Shown: piece after piece, positions 16,701-25,288 of the stretch
Position numbering within the stretch: the stretch's first letter is position 1
Layout of the letters: the number at the start of each line of letters is the position of its first letter
Assembly: GCF_026343115.1 (NCBI RefSeq)
Contig: NZ_JAPEMC010000001.1
Location: 4,049,501 to 4,113,500, forward strand
Reading direction: 5' to 3'
Origin: Streptomyces sp. NBC_00102
GTDB taxonomy: Bacteria; Actinomycetota; Actinomycetes; Streptomycetales; Streptomycetaceae
DNA length: 64,000 nt
The notes under the pieces: model-generated
Database searches by the model: none
Told to the model about the DNA's origin: nothing
The model's input: the letters and a program-made list of their open reading frames with translations, nothing else
Position numbers and translations under genes: made by a program

Positions 16701-18026
16701 TCAGCCGAGCGGGGTGTCCAGGACGGCCTTGCGGTGGGTGAAGGTGTCGATCGAGTAGGGGCCGTGGTAACTGCCCATGCCGCTCTCGCCGACCCCGCCG
16801 AAGGGCAGGTCGGAGACGGTCAGGTGGGCCAGCGGCAGACCGATTCCGACGCCGCCCGAGGAGGTCTCGTTCAGCAGCCGTTCGCGGACCTCGGGCGACT
16901 CGGTGAACGCGTAGAGCGCCAGTGGCTTGTCCCGGTCGTTGATGAACCCGATCGCCTCGTCCAGCCCTGCCACCGTGAGGATCGGCAGCACCGGGCCGAA
17001 GATCTCCTCGCCCATCACCGGCGCGTCCGGGGCGACATCGGCGAGGACGGTCGGCGCGATGTACTTCGTGGCCCGGTCGTGGGCGCCGCCGGTGACCGTG
17101 CGGCCCGAGTCCAGCAGGCGTACCAGGCGGTCGAAGTGGCGCTCGTTGATGATCCGGCCGTACTCGGTGGAGGCCGAGGGGTCCGTGCCGAACTGCGCCT
17201 CGACGGCGGCGGCGAGCGCGTCCGCGAGGGCGGTGGCGGTCTCGGGGTCGGTGAGGACGTAGTCGGGGGCCACGCAGGTCTGGCCCGCGTTGAGGAACTT
17301 CCCCGAGGCGAGCCGCTGCGCGACCGTCTTGAGGTCGGTGTTCCGGTCCACGAAGACCGGGGACTTGCCGCCCAGCTCCAGCGTCACCGGGGTGAGGTGC
17401 TTCGCGGCGGCGGTCATCACGATCCGGCCGACCGTGCCGTTGCCGGTGTAGAAGATGTGGTCGAAACGTTCCTCCAGCAGGGCCGTGGTCTCCTCGACGG
17501 CACCCTCGACGACGGCGACCGCGTCGGTGTCCAGGAAGCGCGGGAGCAGCCGGGCCACGGCGGCGGAGGTGGCGGGGGCCAGCTCGCTGGGCTTGGCGAT
17601 CACGCAGTTGCCGCCCGCCAGCGCGCCCGCGAGAGGGGCGAGCAGCAGCTGCACCGGGTAGTTCCACGGGGCGATGACCAGGACGACCCCGAGCGGGTCG
17701 CGCACGGTGAGCGCGGTGGCGCCGGCGGCGGCGAGCCCGGCGTGCACGGGGGCAGGTTCGGGGCGCAGCCAGTCTTCGAGGTGCTCCAGGGTGTGGTCGA
17801 TCTCGCGGACGGTGAAGTCGATCTCGGTCCGGTAGGACTCGGTGCGGCTCTTGCCGAGGTCCGCGTGGAGCGCCTCGGCCAGCTCGTCGCCGTGCTCGGT
17901 GAGCAGAGCGCGCAGCCGCTCCAGCTGGTGGGTGCGCCAGGCCAGGTCCTTCGTACGGCCGGTGCGGAAGGTGGTGCGGAGGCGGGCGACGACGTCGGCC
18001 GGGGCGGCCGGGGACTCGGCGGGCAT
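16701..18026 (-). CDS. Aldehyde dehydrogenase (class 3-like)
   Basis: A 441-residue NAD(P)-dependent aldehyde dehydrogenase, the short class 3 / fatty-aldehyde type. Visible motifs are VIAPWNYPVQLLLAPL, the general-base Glu in VTLELGGKSPVF, the nucleophilic Cys in NAGQTCVAPDY, MGEEIFGPVLPI and LPFGGVGESGMGSYHG. ATG at 18026 has an AGGGAG ribosome site 5 nt upstream; an upstream ATG at 18080 would add 18 Pro/Ser-rich residues. It is divergent from a MarR gene that probably represses it. Aldehyde specificity cannot be told from sequence. Confidence 0.9.
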   Translation of the reverse strand: MPAESPAAPADVVARLRTTFRTGRTKDLAWRTHQLERLRALLTEHGDELAEALHADLGKSRTESYRTEIDFTVREIDHTLEHLEDWLRPEPAPVHAGLAAAGATALTVRDPLGVVLVIAPWNYPVQLLLAPLAGALAGGNCVIAKPSELAPATSAAVARLLPRFLDTDAVAVVEGAVEETTALLEERFDHIFYTGNGTVGRIVMTAAAKHLTPVTLELGGKSPVFVDRNTDLKTVAQRLASGKFLNAGQTCVAPDYVLTDPETATALADALAAAVEAQFGTDPSASTEYGRIINERHFDRLVRLLDSGRTVTGGAHDRATKYIAPTVLADVAPDAPVMGEEIFGPVLPILTVAGLDEAIGFINDRDKPLALYAFTESPEVRERLLNETSSGGVGIGLPLAHLTVSDLPFGGVGESGMGSYHGPYSIDTFTHRKAVLDTPLG

Positions 18027-18099
18027 GGGGGCTCCCTGCGGAGAGGCGGGTGGGGTGGGCCGTGGGGAAGTTGACATCATCAAGCAACGCTTTTCATGT

Positions 18100-18113
18100 A
18101 ACTGCCGGAAGTT
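18100..18113. promoter_or_regulatory. Possible MarR operator between the ALDH and marR genes
   Basis: In the divergent promoter region a short inverted repeat AACT-GCCGGA-AGTT is embedded in the only AT-rich stretch. The arms are just 4 bp, so this is weak. The layout (marR divergent from an enzyme gene) makes an operator here likely. Confidence 0.25.
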
Positions 18114-18224
18114 GAGTAAGTCAAATAATCGGAGTGCGGCGCGCCCGCGACGTACCGTGGAGGGTCCGCACGCTTACTCCGCGCCGCTCACCCGGCCGCG
18201 CCCCTGCCCAAGGATGACCACCCC

Positions 18225-18665
18225 ATGCCCCCGGAACCGGCACCCCGCGCCGTCCCCACCCCGGACGATCTGCTGGAGCCCCTGGCTGTCGTCGTCCGGG
18301 GTCACTCCGACGACCTCACCGCCGTCGCCGCCCGCCACGGCCTGAGCAGCGCGCAGGCCCGCGCCCTCATCGCACTCGACGCGCCGATGCCGATGAGCGC
18401 CCTCGCCCGCCACCTGGTCTGCGACGCGTCCAACGCCACCGGGCTCGTCGGCCGCATGGAGACCCGGGGCCTGCTCGTCCGCACCCCCGCCCCCGGCGAC
18501 CGCCGCTCCAAGGTCGCCTCCCGCACCCCCGAGGGCACCGGGCTGGCGCACCGCCTCCGCGCCGAGATGCGAGTGGTGCACGGTGCCCTGGAGGCGCTCA
18601 CCCCGGAGGAACGCACCGCGCTGCTGCCGCTGCTGAAGCGGCTGGGCGGGCTGCTGGGCGCGTGA
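18225..18665 (+). CDS. MarR-family transcriptional regulator
   Basis: A 146-residue MarR repressor. The winged helix is AARHGLSSAQARALIAL, MPMSALARHLVCDASNATGLVGRMETRGLLVRTPAPGDRRSKVASRTPEG, with the DRR wing typical of the family. It is divergent from the class 3 aldehyde dehydrogenase and probably controls it and itself. It converges on the PLDc_N gene across a shared terminator. Confidence 0.87.
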   Translation: MPPEPAPRAVPTPDDLLEPLAVVVRGHSDDLTAVAARHGLSSAQARALIALDAPMPMSALARHLVCDASNATGLVGRMETRGLLVRTPAPGDRRSKVASRTPEGTGLAHRLRAEMRVVHGALEALTPEERTALLPLLKRLGGLLGA

Positions 18666-18686
18666 GCGGCCGTCCCTGAACGCGGA

Positions 18687-18726
18687 AGAGCCCGCGCGGT
18701 CCGGTCTCCCGGCCCGTGCGGGCTCT
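18687..18726. terminator. Bidirectional terminator between marR and the PLDc_N gene
   Basis: A perfect 9-bp stem, AGAGCCCGC (18687-18695) with GCGGGCTCT (18718-18726), lies between two convergent genes and can serve both strands. No long T-run follows. Confidence 0.6.
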
Positions 18727-18747
18727 GTCGTACGGGCGAGTCGCCGG

Positions 18748-19164
18748 TCAGGCGGTCGCCGGAGGCGGGGTGCCCGGGGCCTCGTCGGGGCCGGTACCGC
18801 GCTCGCGGCGCTTGAGTTCGTCCTCGCGGCGGCGCAGGTCGGCCTCCCAGTCCTTCAGGAGCGACTCGTCCTTCTTGTTCTCCGCGCGGAGGCTCTGGAG
18901 GAACTCCGGGTTGTCGTCGGGCGCCACCCACTGGGTGCGGTGGTTGCGGTGCCACTCGGAGGGCGTACGGCCTGCGGCGGGCGCGTGGCGCAGCTTGCCC
19001 GCCGCCAGCCAGACGATCGGACCGACGATCCAGAACAGCAGGATGATGAAGACCCAGGCGACCTTCGGCAGGTGCTTGGCCTCGTCCTCCGGGGTGTTGA
19101 GGCAGTCGATGAAGGCGTAGATCGTCAGCGCCAGCGGCAGGAGGTAGATCAGGGCCCTGAGCAT
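18748..19164 (-). CDS. PLD-nuclease N-terminal-domain (PLDc_N) membrane protein
   Basis: A 138-residue membrane protein. Two transmembrane helices (LRALIYLLPLALTIYAFIDCL and VAWVFIILLFWIVGPIVWLAAG) make up the PLDc_N domain found at the start of cardiolipin synthases but here standing alone. A charged cytoplasmic tail with a probable coiled coil (LRAENKKDESLLKDWEADLRRREDELKRRER) follows. Function unknown; a membrane scaffold is possible but not shown. Confidence 0.8.
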   Translation of the reverse strand: MLRALIYLLPLALTIYAFIDCLNTPEDEAKHLPKVAWVFIILLFWIVGPIVWLAAGKLRHAPAAGRTPSEWHRNHRTQWVAPDDNPEFLQSLRAENKKDESLLKDWEADLRRREDELKRRERGTGPDEAPGTPPPATA

Positions 19165-19232
19165 GGTTGAGGATTTCCCCCCGGAAACGGCGGCGGGGCG
19201 TGAAGGCCCCCGGTGAGGCGTCAGGGTACCGG

Positions 19233-20045
19233 CTACCGGTGACAGCCCACGGCCAGTAGATGTGAACTGGCGGCGAGCAGCTGCGGATGAGGCTCCGCCA
19301 GCAGGGCCGCGGCGAGCGCGGACTCGAAAAGCGGGGAGCCCACGAGCGACTCCCCGGTGTGCTGTTCCGTCGCCTTCAGCAGCGACCAGGCAGGCCCCTC
19401 GATCCCGTACACCACCGGGTCCTCGCACCCGGAGTCGCGCAGTTCGGCCGCCAGTTCCTCCGGGGTGTGGAAGTACGCCTCGGTGAACCCGCGCCGGCCG
19501 TCGTACACCCCTGTCGCCAGGCTCTCCACGATGCTCTCCCCGATGGCGGGTTCGTGCAGGTGGGCGTAGGCGGTGTGCTCGAAGAGCGGGGCGTACCGGT
19601 TGATGCCCGCCGCCGCGACGAGCCCGCCCGGCCGGACCACCCGTCGGGCTTCCGCCAGCGCCGCCTTCCGGTCGGCGGGATCGGTCAGGTGGTAGAGCGG
19701 GCCGAGGAGCAGCACCGCGTCGTACGAACCGTCCGCCGCCGTCAGCGCCCGCGCGTCCCCCCGCTCGGCGGTGGCCCCGGTCTCCAGCGCCTCCTGGACG
19801 TGCCGTTCCACCGGGTCGACGAGGCGGACCGCGTACCCCGCCTCCACCAGCCACCGCGCGTGCGCCCCGGGGCCGCCGCCCACGTCGAGCACCTTCGCCG
19901 GGGCGGGCGGCAGATGCCTGCGCAGCAGCTCCTGCGTCCGCACCAGCTCCAGCACCCCGTCAGCGCTCTTGGTGAGCCGACTGCCCTCGTCGTAGCCGGA
20001 GGCGTAGAAGTCGATGATCCCGGGCGGTACGTGATGCGGTGCCAT
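19233..20045 (-). CDS. Class I SAM-dependent methyltransferase
   Basis: A 270-residue cytoplasmic methyltransferase. The SAM-binding motif I is VLDVGGGPGAHARWL, motif II ends in VRLVDPVERHV, motif III region is YDAVLLLGPLYHLTD, and ARRVVRPGGLVAAAGINRYA is the post-motif helix. The ATG has a GGAGG site 6 nt upstream. The acceptor substrate cannot be inferred. It is divergent from the gntR gene; part of a GntR-type operator lies in the shared region, so it could be co-regulated. Confidence 0.85.
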   Translation of the reverse strand: MAPHHVPPGIIDFYASGYDEGSRLTKSADGVLELVRTQELLRRHLPPAPAKVLDVGGGPGAHARWLVEAGYAVRLVDPVERHVQEALETGATAERGDARALTAADGSYDAVLLLGPLYHLTDPADRKAALAEARRVVRPGGLVAAAGINRYAPLFEHTAYAHLHEPAIGESIVESLATGVYDGRRGFTEAYFHTPEELAAELRDSGCEDPVVYGIEGPAWSLLKATEQHTGESLVGSPLFESALAAALLAEPHPQLLAASSHLLAVGCHR

Positions 20046-20083
20046 GCGTGCCTCCTGGGGCAGCCATGAGGGGGAGCGAACTC

Positions 20084-20114
20084 CTGGACTAACCTAACCG
20101 GTTGACCAGTCCAG
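20084..20114. promoter_or_regulatory. Operator site upstream of gntR
   Basis: CTGGACT (20084-20090) and AGTCCAG (20108-20114) form 7-bp inverted arms around an inner AACCGGTT palindrome. The right part, ACCGGTTGACCAGTCCAG, matches 17 of 18 positions with the palindrome upstream of the neighbouring small gene. The site is just before the gntR start, which suggests autoregulation. Confidence 0.6.
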
Positions 20115-20130
20115 CGAACAGGAGGCTGCG

Positions 20131-20850
20131 ATGCCGCTTCTCAAGTACGAGCAGATCGCGGAGGCGCTGCGTTCCCGTATCACCGAAGGTGAGTTCGGAC
20201 CGGGCGACCTTCTCCCGTCCGGTCGTGACCTCTGTGAGCAGTGGTCCGTCTCGCGGGCGACCGTCATCAAGGCGATGGATGTACTCCGCGCGGACGGGTT
20301 GGTCGTCGCGCGGCAGGGGTCTGGGTTCACAGTGATGGAGACGCCCTTGGCGCGCCCGGCGGGGCGACGGACCGCAGGTTCCGCGCGTCTCTCGGGCGGC
20401 TCGGCCTTCCGCCGCCTCGGGACGCCGGCCCGGCAAGAGCCTCCGGAGAGGGTGGCCGAGGCGCTGGGTCTGGCCGCGGGGGTCGCCGCACTCCGCCGCG
20501 ACCGCCTCATGCTGCTGGACGACGGATCGCCGCAGTCGCTGGTGGTCGCCTGGTTCCCGCCGGACATCGCCGATGCCTGCCCGAGGCTCGCGCAAGCCGG
20601 ACCGCTGATGGAGGGCACCACCCACTACGTCGCCCGCACCACCGGCAGGCGCCCCGCTGAGGGCGTCGACGTGTCGACGGTCCGGCTGGCCTCCGAGGAC
20701 GAGGCGGAACTTCTGGGTCTCACTCTTCCCGAAGCGGTCGCCGTCGTCCTTCACACGGCATCGGACTCCGAGGGGAGGCCGCTCGTCTGCGAGGAGGGTG
20801 TGACACCGGCACAGGTCTGGGAACGCACCGACGCCTACCCGATGAGTTGA
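20131..20850 (+). CDS. GntR-family regulator with UTRA-like domain
   Basis: A 239-residue regulator. The N-terminal winged helix is classic GntR: KYEQIAEALRSRITEGEFGPGDLLPSGRDLCEQWSVSRATVIKAMDVLRADGLVVARQGSGFTV. The rest (about residues 85-239) resembles the HutC/UTRA ligand-binding domain. An AGGAGG ribosome site precedes the ATG. Two copies of one operator, before this gene and before the next, indicate that it represses both. GntR plus a small partner of this kind recurs in Streptomyces, but the ligand is unknown. Confidence 0.87.
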   Translation: MPLLKYEQIAEALRSRITEGEFGPGDLLPSGRDLCEQWSVSRATVIKAMDVLRADGLVVARQGSGFTVMETPLARPAGRRTAGSARLSGGSAFRRLGTPARQEPPERVAEALGLAAGVAALRRDRLMLLDDGSPQSLVVAWFPPDIADACPRLAQAGPLMEGTTHYVARTTGRRPAEGVDVSTVRLASEDEAELLGLTLPEAVAVVLHTASDSEGRPLVCEEGVTPAQVWERTDAYPMS

Positions 20851-20887
20851 GGCTGTTACCCGATGGGCTGAAGGCGTTCGACATCTC

Positions 20888-20916
20888 TTGACTGGACCGG
20901 TCAACCGGTCCAGTCT
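20888..20916 (+). promoter_or_regulatory. Promoter with 26-bp palindromic operator for the small gene
   Basis: A perfect inverted repeat with 12-bp arms (GACTGGACCGGT and its complement, 20890-20901 and 20904-20915) and a 2-nt centre. It fills the spacer between a -35 TTGACT (20888-20893) and a weak -10 CAGTCT (20911-20916), spaced 17 bp. Transcription should begin at about the ATG, giving a leaderless mRNA. Binding here would block the promoter directly. Confidence 0.65.
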
Positions 20917-20923
20917 TCCGTGT

Positions 20924-21229
20924 ATGGCACCAGATCAACTCGACCACTCGGTGGCTCGGTTACTTCCCTGGGTGCGGGACGACGGCGCCCCTTGCTACCT
21001 CGTCACGGACGGGCACGGCCCTGTCTCGCGCATGGCGGACGAGATGGAGCGGATGCAGATCCGCATGGCCGTCGAGATTCAGGAGTACGCGCACTCGCTC
21101 GTGGAGGACGCCGACGCGACGGTCTTGGAGCTTCGCTTCGCCGCCACCAGGCTCTCCGAGTGCCTCACCGACGCTCTGCGGATCGCGGAAAGCCGAGGCG
21201 GTCGGCTGGAACGTGAGCGGATGACCTGA
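20924..21229 (+). CDS. Small conserved protein, GntR partner
   Basis: A 101-residue soluble protein, mainly helical after residue 30 (RMADEMERMQIRMAVEIQEYAHSLVEDADATVLELRFAATRLSECLTDALRIAESRGGRL), probably a coiled coil. No enzyme motif. ATG at 20924 lies at the expected transcription start, so it is read as leaderless. The promoter is covered by the same operator that stands before gntR, so the two genes form one regulatory unit. Function unknown. Confidence 0.7.
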   Translation: MAPDQLDHSVARLLPWVRDDGAPCYLVTDGHGPVSRMADEMERMQIRMAVEIQEYAHSLVEDADATVLELRFAATRLSECLTDALRIAESRGGRLERERMT

Positions 21230-21327
21230 GGGACGCGCTGCTGCCCGCGCACCCGCCCCGCCCCCCCCGGCGCGGCGGTGGGGGAGGGGCCGAGGGGGAG
21301 TGAGGGGAGGATGACAAACTGGTGGGC

Positions 21328-22785
21328 ATGGCTTACGACGATCTTCGCTCCCTGCTCCGGGCCTTGGAACGTGAGGGCGATCTCAAGCGCATCAAGGCCG
21401 AGGTCGATCCGTACCTCGAAGTCGGCGAGATCGTCGACCGCGTGAACAAGGCCGGCGGGCCCGCGCTGCTCTTCGAGAACGTCAAGGGGTCCTCGATGCC
21501 CCTGGCCATGAACGTGTACGGCACCGACCGGCGGCTGCTGAAGGCGCTCGGGCTGAAGGCGTACTCGGACATCAGCGACAAGATCGGCGGGCTGCTGAAG
21601 CCGGAGCTGCCGCACGGGTTCGTCGGCGTGCGCGAGGCCTTCGGGAAGCTCGGCTCGATGATCCACGTGCCGCCGAAGAAGGTGAAGGGGGAGAGCGCCC
21701 CCGTCCAGGAGGTCGTCCTCATGGGCGACGACGTGGACCTCGAACAGCTTCCCGCGCTCTTCACCTGGCCCGAGGACGGCGGCTCCTTCTTCAACCTGGG
21801 GCTCACCCACACCAAGCACCCCGAGACCGGCGTCCGCAACCTCGGGCTCTACCGCCTCCAGCGTCACGACCGCCGGACCATCGGCATGCACTGGCAGATC
21901 CACAAGGACAGCCGCAACCACTACCAGGTCGCCGCCAAGCGCGGCGAGCGGCTTCCGGTGGCCATCGCCTTCGGCGCCCCGCCCGCCGTGACGTACGCGT
22001 CCACCGCACCGCTGCCCGGGGACATCGACGAGTACCTCTTCGCCGGGTTCGTCCAGGGCAAGCGGATCGAGATGGTCGACTGCAAGACGGTGCCGCTCCA
22101 GGTCCCGGCCAACGCCGAGGTCGTCATCGAGGGCTGGCTGGAGCCGGGGAAGATGCTCCCGGAGGGTCCCTTCGGCGACCACACCGGCTTCTACACCCCG
22201 CAGGAACCGTTCCCCGCGCTGACCATCGACTGCGTGACCATGCGGAAGCGTCCGCTGCTCCAGTCGATCGTGGTCGGCCGCCCGCCCACCGAGGACGGGC
22301 CGCTGGGCCGCGCCACCGAACGGTTCTTCCTGCCGCTGCTGAAGATCATCGTCCCGGACATCGTGGACTACCACCTGCCCGAGGCCGGCGGCTTCCACAA
22401 CTGTGCGATCGTTTCGATCGACAAGAAGTACCCCAAGCACGCCCAGAAGGTCATGAGTGCCATCTGGGGCGCCCACATGATGTCGCTGACCAAGCTGATC
22501 GTCGTCGTGGACTCCGACTGCGACGTCCACGATCTGCACGAGGTGGCCTGGCGGGCGCTCGGCAACACCGACTACGCCCGGGACCTGACCGTCACCGAGG
22601 GGCCGGTCGATCACCTCGACCACGCTTCCTACCAGCAGTTCTGGGGTGGCAAGGCGGGCATCGACGCGACGAGGAAGTGGCCCGAGGAGGGGTACACGCG
22701 GGACGGAGGCTGGCCGGAGATGGTCGAGTCCGACCCGGAGACGGCGGCGAAGGTCGACCGCCGCTGGAAGGAATACGGACTGTGA
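21328..22785 (+). CDS. mqnL: Menaquinone biosynthesis decarboxylase, UbiD family
   Basis: A 485-residue UbiD-type decarboxylase that uses prenylated FMN. In the futalosine menaquinone route it is assigned to decarboxylation of the 1,4-dihydroxy-6-naphthoate-derived ring acid. Family regions are clear: GGPALLFENVKG, GFYTPQEPFPALTIDCVTMRKRPL and the Glu-rich EGPFGDHTGFY with the conserved E/D catalytic residues, plus the C-terminal KLIVVVDSDCDVHDLHEVAWRALGN. ATG at 21328 is preferred; a GTG 6 nt upstream is in frame. It overlaps mqnP by GTGA, with mqnM and mqnE close by, so assignment to menaquinone rather than ubiquinone synthesis is secure. Confidence 0.93.
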   Translation: MAYDDLRSLLRALEREGDLKRIKAEVDPYLEVGEIVDRVNKAGGPALLFENVKGSSMPLAMNVYGTDRRLLKALGLKAYSDISDKIGGLLKPELPHGFVGVREAFGKLGSMIHVPPKKVKGESAPVQEVVLMGDDVDLEQLPALFTWPEDGGSFFNLGLTHTKHPETGVRNLGLYRLQRHDRRTIGMHWQIHKDSRNHYQVAAKRGERLPVAIAFGAPPAVTYASTAPLPGDIDEYLFAGFVQGKRIEMVDCKTVPLQVPANAEVVIEGWLEPGKMLPEGPFGDHTGFYTPQEPFPALTIDCVTMRKRPLLQSIVVGRPPTEDGPLGRATERFFLPLLKIIVPDIVDYHLPEAGGFHNCAIVSIDKKYPKHAQKVMSAIWGAHMMSLTKLIVVVDSDCDVHDLHEVAWRALGNTDYARDLTVTEGPVDHLDHASYQQFWGGKAGIDATRKWPEEGYTRDGGWPEMVESDPETAAKVDRRWKEYGL

Positions 22786-23699
22786 CTGCCGCAGAAGCAG
22801 CGCTGGGCCACGGCCCGGCGCAGCCCAGTAGCAAGGTGAAGGCGTTCCTGCGGCTGGTGATGATCGAGCACTCGGTGTTCGCGCTGCCCTTCGCGTACAT
22901 CGCCGCGCTGATCGCGATGTTCCAGGACACAGAGTCGATCCACTGGGTCGAGCTGCTGCTCGTCACGGTGGCGATGGTCGGCCTGCGGACCTTCGCGATG
23001 GCCGCGAACCGGATCATCGACCGGGAGATCGACGCCCGCAATCCGCGCACCGCGACCCGCGAGATCGTCACCGGCGCGGTCTCCGTGCGCTCCGCGTGGA
23101 CGGGCGCCGTGGTCGCGCTGGTCTTCTTCCTCGGCGCCGCGGCCCTCCTCAACCCGCTCTGCCTGGCGCTCGCCCCGCTCGCGATCGTGCCGATGGTGGT
23201 CTACCCGTACGGCAAGCGGTTCACGAACTTCCCGCACGCCATCCTCGGCATCGCCCAGGCCATGGGCCCGATCGGCGCCTGGCTCGCGGTGACCGGCAGC
23301 TGGTCGTGGGACGCGGTCATCCTCGGGCTGGCCGTCGGCGTCTGGATCGGCGGCTTCGACCTGATCTTCGCCTGCCAGGACGTCCGCGCCGACCGCGCGC
23401 ACGGCGTGCTCTCGGTGCCCGCCCGCTTCGGCATTCCGGCGGCGCTCTGGGGCGCCCGGGTCTGCCACGCGATCACGACCGGGCTGCTCGTCTGGTTCGG
23501 CCTCGCCACCGACGCGGAGCTCTTCTACTGGATCGGCATGGTGGTCGTCGCCGTGGCCTTCGTGTACGAGCACCGGGTGGTGCGCCCGCACGACCTGTCC
23601 CGGCTCAACCGGGCGTTCTTCTCCGTCAACGGCTTCATCGGCATGGCGCTCTTCGCCTGCACCCTGCTCGACCTGGTGGTGCGCGGCCTCACGCCGTGA
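22782..23699 (+). CDS. mqnP: Menaquinone biosynthesis prenyltransferase, UbiA family
   Basis: A 305-residue membrane prenyltransferase with about eight helices. The first Asp-rich motif is NRIIDREIDARNPRT and the second is DVRADRAHGVLSVP, both binding the Mg-prenyl diphosphate. It attaches the polyprenyl chain to the naphthoate ring at the membrane. Its GTG start overlaps the mqnL stop. The 3' end overlaps the convergent rhomboid gene by 11 bp. Confidence 0.93.
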   Translation: MTAAEAALGHGPAQPSSKVKAFLRLVMIEHSVFALPFAYIAALIAMFQDTESIHWVELLLVTVAMVGLRTFAMAANRIIDREIDARNPRTATREIVTGAVSVRSAWTGAVVALVFFLGAAALLNPLCLALAPLAIVPMVVYPYGKRFTNFPHAILGIAQAMGPIGAWLAVTGSWSWDAVILGLAVGVWIGGFDLIFACQDVRADRAHGVLSVPARFGIPAALWGARVCHAITTGLLVWFGLATDAELFYWIGMVVVAVAFVYEHRVVRPHDLSRLNRAFFSVNGFIGMALFACTLLDLVVRGLTP

Positions 23700-24312
23700 T
23701 CCCGGTGTACGGGAGCGGACGCGGCCGCCGGAACGCGAAGGCCGCGCCCACCCCGCCGATCAGGCCGAAGAGGTGTGCCTGCCAGCTGATGCCGGAGTCG
23801 GTGGGGAGCACGCCCCAGACGATCGAGCCGTAGACGACCGCGACGAGGACGCCGATCACGACGTCGAGCGCCCGGCGGTCCACGAAGCCCCGGACCAGCA
23901 GGTATCCGAAGAGTCCGAAGATCACCCCGGACGCCCCGAGCGTGACCGTGTGCGCGGGGGCCGTCAGCCAGACGCCCAGACCGCTCGTCAACACGATGGT
24001 GAGTACCACGCCGAGGAACCGGCGGATTCCGGCGAGTGCCGCCGTCCAGCCGAGGACCAGCAGCGGCACGGTGTTGGACGCGAGATGGTCCCAGCCGCCG
24101 TGCAGGAAGGCGGCGGGCACCACGTCGAGGAGCTCGGCGGGGTCGCGCGGGCTGATGCCGTACGGGTCGAGCGCGTGACCGGTCAGGGCGTCGACGCCCT
24201 CCAGCGCCCAGAGCAGCGCCACCCAGCCGAGCATCAGCACCGCTGCCGCCACGGCCCGCGCACCGGCCCCCGTTCCCGCCCCGCCCCCGGGGTTCGTACG
24301 GATGTCGGTCAT
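23689..24312 (-). CDS. Rhomboid-family intramembrane serine protease
   Basis: A 207-residue six-helix membrane protease. The nucleophile is in TLGASGVIFGLFG (GxSG), the partner His is in SWQAHLFGLIGG, and the conserved Asn is in HGGWDHLASNTVPLLVLG, so the active site is complete. The GGAGGAA ribosome site supports ATG at 24312. It lies inside the menaquinone block, facing the other way. Its 3' end overlaps mqnP, and no terminator separates them. Substrate unknown. Confidence 0.92.
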   Translation of the reverse strand: MTDIRTNPGGGAGTGAGARAVAAAVLMLGWVALLWALEGVDALTGHALDPYGISPRDPAELLDVVPAAFLHGGWDHLASNTVPLLVLGWTAALAGIRRFLGVVLTIVLTSGLGVWLTAPAHTVTLGASGVIFGLFGYLLVRGFVDRRALDVVIGVLVAVVYGSIVWGVLPTDSGISWQAHLFGLIGGVGAAFAFRRPRPLPYTGITA

Positions 24313-24454
24313 GGCTTCCTCCCCGGACCGGACGGCATCAGGGCCTCCGGACGGCATCAGGGCCTTTCGTCGAAGGGCCCGAGGTGACAACGCCCGGGAG
24401 TCCCTGCCCGGTTCCGGGTTCGGCCGGTGCGCGGGGGACGGATACTCTCGGCGT

Positions 24455-25177
24455 GTGGAATCCACGACTTCAGTGAGTCAGCAGCGGCGACGGCCTTGGA
24501 TTGTCGGGGTGTCCGGCGCCTCGGGGACCCCGTTCGCCGCTTCGGTGGTGCGCGGTCTGATCGCCGCCGGTGAGGACGTGGACCTGGTGGTGAGCCGCGC
24601 CTCGCGGCTCACGCTGCTGGACGAGACGGGAATCGCCTTCCGTGACGCGCACTGGCGGGACGACCTGCGCGAGTGGCTCGCGCGGGGCGCGGACGGCAAG
24701 CCGGACACCTTCGCCCCGGACCTCTCCGGGGTGCGCCACTGGCCCGCCGGGGACCTCGCCGCAGGACCGTCCTCGGGGTCGTACCCGGCGAAGGGGATGC
24801 TCATCGTGCCGGCCTCGACGGCCTGCGTGGCCGGGGTCGCGCTCGGGCTGTCGAAGGACCTGCTCCAGCGGGCGGCGAGCGTCACGCTCAAGGAGCGGCG
24901 CACGCTGGTCGTCGCCGTACGTGAAACACCCCTGAGCGGGGCGACGCTGAAGCAGATGGTGGCCCTGGACGAGGCGGGGGCCGTGGTGCTGCCCGCCTCC
25001 CCGGCGTTCTACGCGGGCGCCACGCACATCCAGGACCTGGTGGACTTCGTCGCCGGACGGGTGCTGGACGCGGCGGGGGTGCCGCACGGCCTGTACCGCC
25101 GCTGGGAGGGGCAGCTCGGTGGGGGTTCGCAGAACGGTTCACGTACCGGTGCGCCCGCCGGTTCGCGTACCACCTGA
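24455..25177 (+). CDS. mqnM: UbiX-type flavin prenyltransferase
   Basis: A 240-residue flavoprotein that prenylates FMN to supply the cofactor for the UbiD-type MqnL. The fold is evident: VGVSGASGTPFAASVVRGLIAAG at the N-terminus, MLIVPASTACVAGVALGLSKDLLQRAA, VVAVRETPLS and the C-terminal VDFVAGRVLDAAGVPHGLYRRW. GTG at 24455 lies 8 nt after a GATACT -10-like box, fitting a leaderless start; GTG at 24473 is the alternative. The Gly/Ser/Arg-rich last 15 residues look disordered. Confidence 0.92.
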   Translation: MESTTSVSQQRRRPWIVGVSGASGTPFAASVVRGLIAAGEDVDLVVSRASRLTLLDETGIAFRDAHWRDDLREWLARGADGKPDTFAPDLSGVRHWPAGDLAAGPSSGSYPAKGMLIVPASTACVAGVALGLSKDLLQRAASVTLKERRTLVVAVRETPLSGATLKQMVALDEAGAVVLPASPAFYAGATHIQDLVDFVAGRVLDAAGVPHGLYRRWEGQLGGGSQNGSRTGAPAGSRTT

Positions 25178-25288
25178 GAGCCGAGCGCTTCTCGGATCTC
25201 CCGAAAGATTCGCAGGGCTTTAGCCCTATTCGCCTTACTTTCTATACGTAGACTTGCGATAGCGCTGAACAATGGAAGGTTCTGTCAT

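Noticed and set aside
14287..18087. Very long minus-strand open frame opposite resB, ccsB and neighbours
   Set aside because: It is low-complexity Arg/Gly/Pro sequence opposite well-recognised genes; long antisense frames are normal in this base composition.
20084..20915. Phage or integrative-element attachment site next to the GntR gene
   Set aside because: Similar regulator pairs occur in integrative elements, but no tRNA, integrase or replication gene is present; the repeated sequence is better explained as operators.
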